Shown: piece by piece, positions 1 through 7,004 of the stretch
Layout of the letters: every line of letters starts with the position of its first letter
Position numbering within the stretch: position 1 is the stretch's first letter
Origin: an uncultured Bacteroidales bacterium
Lineage (GTDB): Bacteria; Bacteroidota; Bacteroidia; Bacteroidales; F082
DNA length: 63,887 nt
Direction: 5' to 3'
Assembly: GCA_947302205.1 (NCBI GenBank)
Contig: CAMYVD010000008.1
Span: 1 to 63,887 of the forward strand
The notes under the pieces: generated by a model
Seen by the model: only the letters and a program-made list of their open reading frames with translations
What the model was told of the DNA's origin: nothing
Databases searched by the model: none
Translations under genes and position numbers: made by a program

Positions 1-958
1 GTCGCAGGATCTTGCCGCTCTGCGTGCCAGGAGCGATCTTCACCCTCACCTTGCCGCTTACCGTAGGCACTTCGGCCTCGGCGCCGAGAATGGCCTGAGG
101 CACGGAGATGAACAGGTTGTAGATCAGGTTGCTGCCATCGCGTTCGAGTTCGGGATGAGCTTCTTCTTCGATGAGCACGTAAAGGTCTCCGTTGATGCCG
201 TTGTGTGGGCCGGCACCGCCTTTGCCACGTAAGGTGAGCTGCATGCCTTCGCCCACGCCGGCTGGGATGTCGATGTCGATCACTTCCTCGCCTTTGACGA
301 TGCCGTCGCCGTGGCAGTGGGTGCATTTGTTCTTGATGATCTTACCCGTGCCGCCGCAGTTGGGGCAGGTGGATGCCGTCTGCATCTGTCCAAGGAACGA
401 GTTGACCGTGCGGATCACCTGGCCGCGGCCCTTGCAGGTGGGGCAGGTGTCGGTGCTGCCGTCTTCGGAACCTGAGCCATGACAGTGGTCGCAGGTGACG
501 TATTTGCTCACTTTGATCTTTTTCTTGGCGCCTTTCTCAATTTCTTGGAGGTTCATCTTGACCTTGACGCGGATGTTGCCGCCGCGCTCACGCATGCTGC
601 CGCCTGAGCGGGATCCACCGCCGAAGCCGCCGCCGAAGAAACTGCCTAAGCCAAAGTCGGCGAACAGGTCACCGAATTGGCTGAAGATGTCGTCCATGGA
701 CATGCCTTGGCCGCTGAAGCCGCCTGCGCCGCTCATGCCGGCAAAGCCGAACTGGTCGTAACGCTGCCGCTTTTCAGGGTTGCTCAGTACCTCGTAAGCC
801 TCAGCTGCCTCCTTGAACTTCTCCTCGGCCTCCTTGTTGCCAGGATTGCGGTCGGGGTGATATTGCAAGGCCAGCTTACGATACGCCTTTTTCAACTCCT
901 CCGGAGTGGCACTCTTGCTGACGCCTAATACCTCGTAATAATCTCTTTTTTCTGCCAT
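1..958 (-). CDS. dnaJ: Chaperone DnaJ (Hsp40), 3' end outside window
   Basis: Co-chaperone that delivers unfolded proteins to DnaK and stimulates its ATPase. Read on minus from ATG at 958, the protein opens with a J domain carrying the HPD tripeptide (YHPDRNPGN), then a glycine-rich linker ([11 protein letters not shown]), then four zinc-binding CxxCxGxG motifs in order: [24 protein letters not shown] and CTHCHGDG. It continues into the C-terminal substrate-binding domain. About 319 codons are present; full-length DnaJ is about 380, so the last part lies beyond position 1. It follows grpE by 38 bases on the same strand, as is common in Bacteroidota, so the two are probably co-transcribed. The family assignment is secure. 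Confidence 0.97.
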   Translation of the reverse strand, partial: MAEKRDYYEVLGVSKSATPEELKKAYRKLALQYHPDRNPGNKEAEEKFKEAAEAYEVLSNPEKRQRYDQFGFAGMSGAGGFSGQGMSMDDIFSQFGDLFADFGLGSFFGGGFGGGSRSGGSMRERGGNIRVKVKMNLQEIEKGAKKKIKVSKYVTCDHCHGSGSEDGSTDTCPTCKGRGQVIRTVNSFLGQMQTASTCPNCGGTGKIIKNKCTHCHGDGIVKGEEVIDIDIPAGVGEGMQLTLRGKGGAGPHNGINGDLYVLIEEEAHPELERDGSNLIYNLFISVPQAILGAEAEVPTVSGKVRVKIAPGTQSGKILR

Positions 959-996
959 ATTCTGTTTTTTTATTCTTCTCTTTTTGTTTCAACCTC

Positions 997-1575
997 TCAA
1001 TTCCCCACAACCACTCTGGCGAAGCGGATCACCGTTCCGTTGAGCTTGTAACCCTTTTGAATCACGTCGATCACCTTGCCTTTCTTCGACTCGTCAGGGG
1101 CGGGGATCATGGTGAGCGCCTCGTGTTCGTCGGTGTTGAAGTCACAGTCGATGGCGACGATTTCTTCCAAGCCTCTCTTTTGGAGGGTCGATTTGAACTT
1201 GTTATAGATCAGCGTGACGCCTTGCAGGTCGGCTTCGTTGCCGTTCTTCTCCATGTTTTGGAGCGCGCGTTCAAAGTCGTCGAGCACGGGGAGCAGGTCT
1301 TTCATGACAGCGGCCGAAGCGGTAGCAGACAGTTCAAGTTTTTCCTTGGCCGTGCGCTTGCGGTAGTTGTCGAACTCCGAGTAGAGGCGGAGGTAAGTGT
1401 CGTTAAGCTCGGCGAATTTTGCCTTGGCTTCTTCCAAAGCCTTGGCATGGGCGCGTCTGCCTTTATGTCGCTTGTTTTCGGTCTCTTGTGGCTCTACTGA
1501 TGGGTTCTCAACTTGCTGTTCAGCTTGTTTTTGAGTTTCATCTTCTTGAATTTCAATGTCTTTCTTTTCTTCCAT
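997..1575 (-). CDS. grpE: Nucleotide exchange factor GrpE
   Basis: Releases ADP from DnaK in the DnaK-DnaJ-GrpE cycle in the cytoplasm. The 192-residue protein has an acidic, glutamine-rich low-complexity N-terminus (residues 1-40), a long helical/coiled-coil segment with the GrpE-typical YLRLYSEFDNYRKR at about 62-75, and a C-terminal beta domain ending in the signature GYKLNGTVIRFARVVVGN. Length and domain order match the family. It is the first gene of a grpE-dnaJ pair. The roughly 230-base upstream region holds a direct repeat (1681-1714) that might be an operator. No clear TAnnTTTGC box was found on this strand. Confidence 0.97.
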   Translation of the reverse strand: MEEKKDIEIQEDETQKQAEQQVENPSVEPQETENKRHKGRRAHAKALEEAKAKFAELNDTYLRLYSEFDNYRKRTAKEKLELSATASAAVMKDLLPVLDDFERALQNMEKNGNEADLQGVTLIYNKFKSTLQKRGLEEIVAIDCDFNTDEHEALTMIPAPDESKKGKVIDVIQKGYKLNGTVIRFARVVVGN

Positions 1576-1680
1576 GACGATATTTTTATTTATTAATTAT
1601 TTTCAAATTAGGAGCGCCTCTGACATAGCAAAAGCTTTGCCAAAGGGAAGAAGTTGACAAAATGGCAGGGATTTCACTTT

Positions 1681-1714
1681 TTCCTGGAAAAAATCGTTTT
1701 CCTTGAAAAAATCG
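1681..1714. promoter_or_regulatory. Direct repeat upstream of grpE-dnaJ, possible operator
   Basis: TTCCTGGAAAAAATCG at 1681-1696 recurs as TTCCTTGAAAAAATCG at 1699-1714, an 18-base period with one mismatch. GGAAAA and TTTTCC halves also form a short dyad. The site lies about 110-140 bases upstream of the grpE start, where a heat-shock operator could act. The role is inferred from position only. Confidence 0.35.
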
Positions 1715-1805
1715 GGAAATACCTCGTTTCCGAAACGGTGAAGTTTCAGTGGAAGGAGGAGGATTATCACGATTAGGTATTATTTCTCTGTAGATGCGAG
1801 GAGTG

Positions 1806-2591
1806 TTACAATTCGCATAGTTCCATGATGTCGAGCATGCGGAACGTTACGCCATCTATCTCCGCATGCCAACTTTGATGGAAATGACCGTAATACCAGT
1901 AGCGAAGCGGATGTTTCTTGGATTTTAGATAGGAATGAAGTTGATCCATGACATTCCTTTCGGCTTTCACGTCATCCATTAAATCCTCATCATGAATTGT
2001 CCAATTTTGAATACCCTGATGTGACACCAACTCACAAAACGATGGGGAAGTGTGTGTGATCACCGCGTCAATGGTGTACAACTCATTGATAGTTTCCAGC
2101 TTTAACCCATCATAAGTAGGACCTTCATCTATCCAATAGACGTTTGGAATCAATGGCTCGTCAGGTTGCTGTAAGTGAAATTGTCTGAGCGTCATGCGCC
2201 ACATCCGGTCGATGGATGTGGCGCCTCCAACGCAAAGAATGGTATGACCATAGGCTTTCACTACAGAATAATCAGGAAGCGTCATCCAACGCCGATGTTT
2301 GATGGGCTGTTGATTAAAGTAAGCGGGGTTGTCATGGTTGCCACGAACAAACGCGATCCAATTATTGGATTTTGAAAGTTGCTTGATACATTTCATGTAA
2401 ACATCCTTATAATATTCAGGCCGTTCAAACCCAAAGCCGCAGTCACCTGCTACGATAATCAATGTGTCCGTCATTCCATATTTCTTACAGCACCTGAATA
2501 CAAACTCCGTAAAATCACCATGAATGTCGCCGCTTACAACAATGTGCTTTGCGCCAGGAAACTCATATGCATTTAAAGTTTTGTTTTTCAT
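1806..2591 (-). CDS. Calcineurin-like metallophosphoesterase
   Basis: Predicted soluble phosphoesterase with a two-metal centre. The 261-residue protein shows the whole motif series: GDIHG (D22, H24), AGDCGFG (D50), RGNHD (N85, H86), a histidine in VITHTSP (H180) and the terminal YGHFH (235-238). There is no signal peptide, so it should be cytoplasmic. The substrate cannot be told from sequence; relatives act on phosphoproteins, nucleotides or nucleic acids. It stands alone: the next minus-strand gene (grpE) is 230 bases away and the next plus-strand gene is over 1 kb away. Its codon use is more AT-rich than grpE-dnaJ, which fits its position at the edge of the accessory stretch that follows. 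Confidence 0.9.
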   Translation of the reverse strand: MKNKTLNAYEFPGAKHIVVSGDIHGDFTEFVFRCCKKYGMTDTLIIVAGDCGFGFERPEYYKDVYMKCIKQLSKSNNWIAFVRGNHDNPAYFNQQPIKHRRWMTLPDYSVVKAYGHTILCVGGATSIDRMWRMTLRQFHLQQPDEPLIPNVYWIDEGPTYDGLKLETINELYTIDAVITHTSPSFCELVSHQGIQNWTIHDEDLMDDVKAERNVMDQLHSYLKSKKHPLRYWYYGHFHQSWHAEIDGVTFRMLDIMELCEL

Positions 2592-2719
2592 AGCTTATTT
2601 GTTAGTTGTTTCCTCCTTAAGTAGCAAAAAGAGTAGAAATGTTTCATCGGAAAGCAAAAAAAACTGCTGAAAAGGTGAAATCTATTTTAAAGCGACAAAA
2701 AAGCGCGAGAAGTTTTAAC

Positions 2720-2815
2720 AAAAAAAAGCCTCGTTTGAGGCTTCTTTTAAACTGGGTAGTGTCGATAAAGTCTTGCCCTCTCGGGATTCTGCCCGGATAG
2801 TCAATCTTTTGATTA
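2720..2815 (-). ncRNA. Candidate small RNA, about 95 nt, function unknown
   Basis: On minus, a TATCTTTGC promoter box (2829-2821) is followed by about 95 bases with no credible ORF. These end in a strong intrinsic terminator: AGCCTC, loop aaac, GAGGCT, then eight T (read on minus, 2742 to 2720). Between them lies a short CCGGG/CCCG hairpin. Promoter, size and terminator together suggest an independently transcribed sRNA. No known family was recognised. Confidence 0.45.
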
Positions 2816-2820
2816 ACGTT

Positions 2821-2829
2821 GCAAAGATA
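2821..2829 (-). promoter_or_regulatory. Bacteroidota -7 promoter box for candidate sRNA
   Basis: GCAAAGATA on plus reads TATCTTTGC on minus, an exact match to the Bacteroidota -7 consensus TAnnTTTG. The start site would be near 2814. There is no protein-coding gene downstream on minus until the metallophosphoesterase at 2591. Confidence 0.5.
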
Positions 2830-2930
2830 AACAACATTTTCAATATCCCGCAAGATTTTTTGAAAAATATTTTCAAACACTTGCGAGGAGCAGAGGACAC
2901 ATCCTTGAGAGACTTCTTGGAGACCAAGGT

Positions 2931-3032
2931 GTTCATGTTTTTATGAACCTATGTTCATCAGCCAATGAACATAGGTTCGAGGGCCGATGAACACGGGTTC
3001 GTAGGGCGATGAACATAGGGTTCGTAGACTGA
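2931..3032. repeat. Short tandem and inverted repeats of ATGAACATAGGTTCG type
   Basis: A 14-base perfect inverted repeat, GAACCTATGTTCAT (2945-2958) and ATGAACATAGGTTC (2965-2978), is followed by two further direct copies at about 22-base period: CGATGAACACGGGTTCG (2985-3001) and CGATGAACATAGGGTTCG (3007-3024). The spacers are similar (agggc, tagggcg, tagactg). No reading frame is maintained through them. Function unknown. Confidence 0.75.
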
Positions 3033-3064
3033 TGGTTTTTTTTGCGAAAAATTGGGTGAGTTTT

Positions 3065-3278
3065 GGGTTAGCGAAAAGTCAGAGTTACATCAGACTTACA
3101 TCAGAGTTGGAACATCATGACAAAGTTAGCGGCCAGTGCGTCAGCGTTCCAGTTCCAGTTAAAAATAGAAGTGTCATACATTCTTTTTTATATAACTAAT
3201 TAATATATAGATTGTTAGAATATAAAATAAGAATTTGGAACTGCCCAAAAAATAATTGGAACAACTGGAACTGGAACA
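3065..3278. repeat. Dispersed intergenic repeat, copy A
   Basis: Homologous to 32164-32383. The left part is GGGTTAGCGAAAAGTC followed by 11-base units of the form AGAGTTACATC (two here) and GAGTTGGAACATCA. Then comes a 15-base perfect inverted repeat, GTTCCAGTTCCAGTT at 3146-3160 and AACTGGAACTGGAAC at 3264-3278, enclosing about 100 bases of AT-rich DNA. The core holds AACTAATTAATATATAGAT (3194-3212), present in copy B in the opposite orientation. No ORF is present. Confidence 0.75.
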
Positions 3279-3438
3279 AATGGTCGGCGTCAGCGTAAAA
3301 GCGACTGTCAACCAAAATCAGTAAAAGACACCCAAAAAGAGTCAACTTATTCAGTATACGTTGTTGCCTCCATTTTGTGGATGATGATAACGATATCGTT
3401 TTTTCTTTTTGGTTTTAGGCGGGGATGGAATTTTTTTT

Positions 3439-3447
3439 TATCTTTGC
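3439..3447 (+). promoter_or_regulatory. Bacteroidota -7 promoter box
   Basis: TATCTTTGC, a perfect -7 consensus. The first start codon of a real gene is 270 bases downstream (3717), and a terminator lies in between. The promoter therefore drives either a separate RNA or a long leader for the R-M operon. Confidence 0.55.
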
Positions 3448-3453
3448 AAGTTA

Positions 3454-3691
3454 GGATAATAATTGAAAAAACTATATGATTTAAACGAAAACAGAGACAT
3501 AGAACATCCTTGATTAGGCTGTAGTTACTAGAATTTGGACCTCGAGCAAACGCGTCAGTCAGACAAGGCAACGGATGTTCCCGCTCTTGATAAAGGGCGT
3601 GGATCATGGTTGTTTTGACGCAGGCCGTCCAAAGCCTTAGTGACTTCAATCTCTTCTGCGCCCTCTTTTGAAAACAAAAGGGGGCTTTTTT
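3454..3691 (+). ncRNA. Candidate structured RNA or attenuated leader upstream of R-M operon
   Basis: About 240 bases between a TATCTTTGC promoter (3439-3447) and an intrinsic terminator (3660-3691), without a convincing ORF. Visible pairings: GAACATCC (3502-3509) with GGATGTTC (3573-3580), and a CGC-CTT/AAG-GCG hairpin at 3582-3599. It ends 25 bases before the methyltransferase ATG, so it could be a stand-alone sRNA or an attenuator leader. No known RNA family was recognised. Confidence 0.45.
3660..3691 (+). terminator. Intrinsic terminator just before the R-M operon
   Basis: GCCCTCTTTTG, loop aaaa, CAAAAGGGGGC (one wobble pair), then six T. It lies 25 bases upstream of the methyltransferase ATG, downstream of promoter 3439-3447. 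Confidence 0.75.
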
Positions 3692-3716
3692 GTTGGCCTG
3701 AAAGGAGAACAAGAAA

Positions 3717-4946
3717 ATGAAAAACTTGTCTGGTTTTAAAATAGGATATAACGATGAGTCTGCAATAGTAACGCATTATTTACAAAATAAAGACACAAAA
3801 TTTGAAAAAACATTTGTAAAAGAAGCGCTTCTATTGCTGGGATATAAATCTAAGTCTGGAATTGAAGTTCAAGAAGAACAGGCTTCATATAATCTATTCC
3901 CGGAATTGTTCTCTGTCCCATTCCCAGCTCCAAAGGAACCAAGGTTTACCTTTATTGACTTGTTTGCCGGTATAGGAGGTTTCCGTATTGCAATGCAAGA
4001 GCAAGGAGGTAAGTGCGTGTACTCGTCAGAATGGAACACCTATGCTCAAAAAACCTATTTAGCCAATTTTGGAGAGATGCCTTTTGGTGACATAACAAAA
4101 AACGAGACCAAATCATATATTCCCAAGCAATTTGATATTCTTTGCGCTGGATTTCCATGTCAGCCGTTTTCTATAGCCGGTGTTTCCAAGAAAAAAAGCC
4201 TAGGACGTGAAACCGGGTTTAAAGATAAAACTCAAGGAACGCTTTTCTTCGATGTCGCCGATATCATCAATCGTCATCGTCCCAAGGCGTTTTATCTTGA
4301 GAATGTAAAAAACTTGACATCACACGATAAAGGCAATACGTTTCGTGTAATTAGAGAAACTCTTGAGGAATTAGATTACTCACTTCATTACCAAGTAATG
4401 GATGGCCAGACATATGTCCCTCAACATCGAGAACGAATAATGATTGTTGGTTTTGATAGAAAACGCTATCATGAAAAGGAAAACTTTGTTTTTCCCGAAC
4501 AACATGAGGCAACGCGTTGTGTCAGAGAAATCCTTGACCCCAATGTTGACTCTAAATACACGTTGAGTGATAAGCTTTGGACATATCTGCAAAACTATGC
4601 CGAAAAACATCGCGCAAAAGGGAATGGATTTGGTTACGGACTTGTTAATCTTGATGGTATTACACGAACATTGAGCGCCCGTTATTATAAAGATGGCTCT
4701 GAGATTTTGATTCCCCAAAGCGACGGAAAGAACCCTCGCAAGCTCTCTCCTCGTGAATGCGCTCGTTTGATGGGTTATCCTGACACTTTTCGTATAGATC
4801 TGGTTTCAGATGTGCAAGCTTATCGACAGTGTGGCAATTCTGTTATTGTGCCTTTGATTACCGCAGTCTCGGAACAAATAATAAAAACGATAAACGATTA
4901 TGAGCGAAATACTAAACTCTGCCGTCCAAAGTGTTCGTCAGTCTAA
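3717..4946 (+). CDS. DNA (cytosine-5-)-methyltransferase, Dcm/M.EcoRII type
   Basis: Methylates C5 of cytosine in the recognition site of the neighbouring endonuclease and so protects host DNA. The 409-residue protein has an N-terminal extension of about 75 residues, then the m5C motifs in order: motif I DLFAGIGG (81-88), motif IV GFPCQPFS with catalytic C148, motif VI ENV (195-197), motif VIII QHRER (236-240), and motif X RQCGNSVIVP near the C-terminus. The start is supported by an unusually good AGGAG-like site (gaaaggagaac). The gene overlaps the endonuclease gene by 47 bases. The partner resembles R.EcoRII, so the target is probably CCWGG; this is an inference. Base composition is AT-rich, suggesting transfer. 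Confidence 0.95.
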   Translation: MKNLSGFKIGYNDESAIVTHYLQNKDTKFEKTFVKEALLLLGYKSKSGIEVQEEQASYNLFPELFSVPFPAPKEPRFTFIDLFAGIGGFRIAMQEQGGKCVYSSEWNTYAQKTYLANFGEMPFGDITKNETKSYIPKQFDILCAGFPCQPFSIAGVSKKKSLGRETGFKDKTQGTLFFDVADIINRHRPKAFYLENVKNLTSHDKGNTFRVIRETLEELDYSLHYQVMDGQTYVPQHRERIMIVGFDRKRYHEKENFVFPEQHEATRCVREILDPNVDSKYTLSDKLWTYLQNYAEKHRAKGNGFGYGLVNLDGITRTLSARYYKDGSEILIPQSDGKNPRKLSPRECARLMGYPDTFRIDLVSDVQAYRQCGNSVIVPLITAVSEQIIKTINDYERNTKLCRPKCSSV

Positions 4947-6099
4947 AGCGGCTTGGTGTCGCTTTATTACTGGTAACGACACAGGTACAACAGGCTCTCA
5001 CCAAGCAGGATTCTATATTCCAAAATGTGCTTCAGAATTGCTGTTTGATGAACCAGGACGAAAAGGAGAAAACAAAGAAAAGCTGGTGCAAATCAAGTGG
5101 CAAGATGATTTTACCACTGATAGTTGTATGAAGTATTATGGCCGGGGGACACGTAATGAATATCGTATCACCCGGTTTGGCCGTAGTTTCCCGTTTTTAC
5201 AGGATGATAATGTTGGTGACCTTCTTATTATCGCTAAATTTTCTGAAGAAGACTATAAAGGATTTGTTCTTAGTAGAGACGAGGACATCGATGATTTTTT
5301 TGCGACATTCAATCTCGCGCCAGACCTAACCAACCAACTTATCGATGTTAATGGTATAACAAAGCCCGATGTTGAGATAGAACATCTTTTACAAGAATTC
5401 GTCAACCGGTTCAATAGTTTTCCGGAAACTAGAATAATGGCCGCAGGTGCTCGTGATTGTTTTAATCGGGCATTTAATATTCCAGACACGGCTCTAAAAA
5501 TCCGACCCGATGACATTTTATTGAATTGGGTCGATACGGAATACAGCCTTTTTAGATTTATGGAGAAGAAAGTTTATTCCGACATGTTATCTAAGCCTTT
5601 TGGAAGTATCGAAGCTTTTGTGCAGATGGCAAATGAAGTTCTCAATCGGCGTAAGTCCAGAGCGGGTAAGTCTTTGGAGCATCATCTTGCCGATATTTTC
5701 ACCCACAACGAGTTGGTGTTTGAAGAACAGGCTGTGACAGAAGACAATAAAAGACCAGATTTCTTGTTTCCTAATGCGGAATGTTATCACAATATTCAGT
5801 TCCGAGCGGATGACATAACTGTGCTCGGTGCAAAAACAACGTGCAAGGACCGTTGGCGTCAAGTTCTGACAGAAGCAGATAGGGTTGACGTGAAATTTTT
5901 GTTCACTTTGCAGCAGGGTATTTCAAAAAATCAACTTCGAGAAATGAGCGACTCGAGGCTTACTTTGGTGGTTCCTCATAAATACATCGAGAGCTTCCCG
6001 AAAGATTTTCAAAATAAAATCCTCGATCTAAAGAGCTTTATCAATATGATTAGGATTAAGCAAGAACAATATCCGAGAAGTTTTATAGTATGCGAATGA
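4900..6099 (+). CDS. Type II restriction endonuclease, EcoRII family
   Basis: Cleaves unmethylated DNA at the site protected by the adjacent methyltransferase. The 399-residue length is close to R.EcoRII (about 404). The N-terminal effector domain keeps the EcoRII-like NDTGTTGSHQAGFYIP (about 25-40) and TRNEYRITRFGR. The C-terminal catalytic domain has NRRKSRAGKSLE (about 251-262), KRPDFLFP (D287) and GAKTTCKDRW (310-319), matching the PD-(D/E)xK-like core of EcoRII. EcoRII enzymes are type IIE, needing two CCWGG sites, with the N-terminal domain acting as an autoinhibitory effector. The gene starts inside the methyltransferase gene and ends six bases before the Nudix gene. AT-rich like the methyltransferase. 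Confidence 0.93.
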   Translation: MSEILNSAVQSVRQSKAAWCRFITGNDTGTTGSHQAGFYIPKCASELLFDEPGRKGENKEKLVQIKWQDDFTTDSCMKYYGRGTRNEYRITRFGRSFPFLQDDNVGDLLIIAKFSEEDYKGFVLSRDEDIDDFFATFNLAPDLTNQLIDVNGITKPDVEIEHLLQEFVNRFNSFPETRIMAAGARDCFNRAFNIPDTALKIRPDDILLNWVDTEYSLFRFMEKKVYSDMLSKPFGSIEAFVQMANEVLNRRKSRAGKSLEHHLADIFTHNELVFEEQAVTEDNKRPDFLFPNAECYHNIQFRADDITVLGAKTTCKDRWRQVLTEADRVDVKFLFTLQQGISKNQLREMSDSRLTLVVPHKYIESFPKDFQNKILDLKSFINMIRIKQEQYPRSFIVCE

Positions 6100-6105
6100 T
6101 GACAT

Positions 6106-6483
6106 ATGAACATTGAAGTCGTCGCTGCCATCATCTTCAAGGATAATCGCATATTCGCTACTCAGCGAGGCTATGGCGACTGGAAGGACTGGTGGGAGTT
6201 TCCTGGCGGGAAGATGGAACCTGGCGAAACACCGGAATACGCCTTGAAACGCGAAATACGCGAGGAACTGTCTGCGGAAATCAATGTGGATAAGTTTCTT
6301 TGCACGGTGGAATATGATTATCCAAAGTTCCATCTGACAATGCATTGCTACCTCTGCTCGCTGCAGACGGAGGCGTTGCATCTGAATGAACATGAGGCGG
6401 CAAAATGGCTGAGCAAAGACGAACTCGACACCGTTCGATGGCTGCCAGCTGATGAATTGATTATCGAAAAGCTTAAATCATGA
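6106..6483 (+). CDS. Nudix hydrolase, MutT/NudG-like (nucleotide-pool sanitiser)
   Basis: Predicted (d)NTP pyrophosphohydrolase. The 125-residue protein carries a full Nudix box, Gx5Ex7REUxEE (G35, E41, R49-E50, E53-E54), within EFPGGKMEPGETPEYALKRE. The N-terminus IEVVAAII followed by WWEFPGGKMEP closely resembles E. coli NudG (CTP pyrophosphohydrolase), which is known to hydrolyse 5-methyl-dCTP, 5-hydroxy-CTP and 8-oxo-dGTP; MutT itself is a more distant match. It is locked into the R-M operon: six bases after the endonuclease and overlapping vsr by four (ATGA). That context makes 5-methyl-dCTP removal an attractive role, but this is inference. GC is higher than in the two preceding genes. 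Confidence 0.9.
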   Translation: MNIEVVAAIIFKDNRIFATQRGYGDWKDWWEFPGGKMEPGETPEYALKREIREELSAEINVDKFLCTVEYDYPKFHLTMHCYLCSLQTEALHLNEHEAAKWLSKDELDTVRWLPADELIIEKLKS

Positions 6484-6998
6484 CCGACCGCCTCACCCCA
6501 GCGCAGCGCCATCTTGTGATGTCGCACATCCGCAGCCGCAACACCAAGCCCGAGCTGAAGGTGCGGCAATGGCTGTGGCGTCATGGCTACCGCTATCGCC
6601 TCAATGTGAAAGGCGTCCCGGGGAAGCCCGACATCGTGATGCGTCGCTACCACACGGCCATCTTCGTCAACGGATGTTTCTGGCATGGGCACGAGGGCTG
6701 CTATAAGATACCGCAAACCAACACCGAGTTCTGGGTCAACAAAATCACCCGAAACCAGCAGCGAGACCAACAGAACTATCAACTTCTACAAGATAACGGC
6801 TGGCAAGTGATCGTCATCTGGGAGTGCCAACTCAAAGCCGACCGTCTGGAACGCACGATGGGCGAAGTGGAACTCCTGCTCAACGAGAAACTGCTGTCGC
6901 TCTACCAAAATCATAAGCCCTTCATTTATCGCCAAAACGAAGAGGTTAACAACCTTCCGATGGCGGCGGAAGAATTGAAAATGAATCAAACAAACTAA
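6480..6998 (+). CDS. vsr: Very short patch repair (Vsr) mismatch endonuclease
   Basis: Nicks DNA 5' of the T in T:G mismatches created when 5-methylcytosine deaminates within the Dcm/EcoRII-type site. The 172-residue protein has the Vsr hallmarks: HIRSRNTKPE near the N-terminus (DNA intercalation region), GKPDIV with catalytic D51 (same number as E. coli Vsr), IFVNGCFWHGHEGC with C66, H69, H71 and C74 (catalytic histidine and zinc ligands), and VIWECQLK. Length is slightly above E. coli Vsr (156). It overlaps the Nudix gene by four bases. Presence beside a 5mC methyltransferase is the expected arrangement for this family and supports the CCWGG-like specificity. Confidence 0.95.
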   Translation: MTDRLTPAQRHLVMSHIRSRNTKPELKVRQWLWRHGYRYRLNVKGVPGKPDIVMRRYHTAIFVNGCFWHGHEGCYKIPQTNTEFWVNKITRNQQRDQQNYQLLQDNGWQVIVIWECQLKADRLERTMGEVELLLNEKLLSLYQNHKPFIYRQNEEVNNLPMAAEELKMNQTN

Positions 6999-7004
6999 AA
7001 CCAT

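Noticed and set aside
2748-2815. Possible tRNA or tRNA fragment (GGATTCTGCCCGG-like string beside CTCGGG)
   Set aside because: No acceptor stem, anticodon arm or T-loop GTTCRA could be paired around it; promoter plus terminator fit an sRNA better.
2931-3032. CRISPR array
   Set aside because: Units are about 22 bases with short similar spacers and internal inversions; there are no unique spacers of about 30 bases and no cas genes in the window.
3347-3712. 121-residue minus-strand frame upstream of the methyltransferase
   Set aside because: It runs antisense through the terminator and promoter, has random composition and no family resemblance.
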